A stretch of 5,544 bases of DNA from Ardenticatenales bacterium (GTDB lineage Bacteria > Chloroflexota > Anaerolineae > Ardenticatenales > Ardenticatenaceae): the NCBI GenBank assembly GCA_013812995.1, contig JACCSL010000456.1, positions 1 to 5,544 on the forward strand, written 5' to 3'. The notes beneath the pieces were generated by a model, which searched no databases, was not told the DNA's origin, and worked only from the letters and a program-made list of their open reading frames with translations. Made by a program: the position numbers and the translations under genes. How positions within the stretch are numbered: the stretch's first letter is position 1; each line of letters starts with the position of its first letter. Below, in pieces: positions 5,512-5,544 of the stretch.

Positions 5512-5544
5512 ATGGAAAACTGGCGCGACTTGGACCTGAGCCAA
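5512..5544 (+). CDS. Start of the next leucine-zipper transposase-like ORF, cut by window end
   Basis: Only 11 codons are present, beginning MENWRDLDLSQ. They align to the start of the 5204 ORF with A3 changed to N and E8 changed to D, and with no change of frame. Because its coding sequence differs more than the shared leader, this copy may come from a related but distinct element and might be the full-length transposase. The sequence beyond the window is needed to tell. Confidence 0.5.
   Translation, partial: MENWRDLDLSQ

Larger units (their letters stand above)
5112..5544 (+). repeat. Tandem repeat with 308-bp period
   Basis: Bases 5112-5236 recur at 5420-5544, the window end, with 6 differences in 125 bases. 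One full unit (5112-5419) and the first 125 bases of the next are visible, and the array may continue. The first 92 bases, which are the tail of one ORF plus the gap to the next ATG, differ at a single site (5149 G, 5457 C). The following 33 bases, the start of the ORF, differ at 5 sites. The left edge abuts the truncated IS110 fragment, so the repeat or its parent element landed in or replaced the rest of that transposase gene. Confidence 0.9.

Overview
The window most resembles a transposon-rich accessory region of a Chloroflexota-like bacterium (perhaps Ktedonobacteria). This is inferred from the protein style, a GC-rich core of about 65-73%, and the kinds of insertion-sequence debris; no taxonomic marker is present. 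It holds one very large polymorphic-toxin-type gene with a probable immunity gene, bracketed on both sides by broken mobile elements.

Layout. Positions 1-158 look like the right end of an IS200/IS605 (TnpB-type) element, with nested hairpins ending in TCGTTGAC. This end runs directly into a 1377-residue reading frame (100-4233). The first 19 or so residues of that frame are translated from the IS end, so the gene appears to have lost its native signal peptide and start. The remainder is, in order, a DUF7948-like domain, seven SBBP beta-propeller repeats, a PKD domain, a short YD/RHS core ending in the DPxG motif, and a variable C-terminal region of about 320 residues that I read as the toxin tip. 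Five bases after its stop is a 135-residue acidic ORF (4239-4646), the probable immunity protein. GC content falls from about 70% in the propeller to about 45% in the tip and immunity gene, as expected when toxin/immunity cassettes are swapped.

The right flank (4647-5544) contains no intact gene. A compact three-way-junction fold sits at 4715-4799, and its three wobble pairs show that it folds as the + strand. Next is the C-terminal ~100 codons of an IS110-family transposase on the minus strand, cut off at about 5111. From 5112 to the window end is a tandem repeat with a 308-bp period. Each unit encodes an 89-residue stand-alone leucine zipper resembling the N-terminus of IS66-like transposases.

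The toxin-tip gene and its neighbour probably work as a toxin/immunity pair. In the present allele the exported scaffold has probably lost its secretion signal, so the locus may be decaying or may now serve mainly as a cassette donor. The points most worth following up are the IS-end/gene fusion, the unclassified toxin tip, the + strand three-way junction, and the tandem leucine-zipper array.
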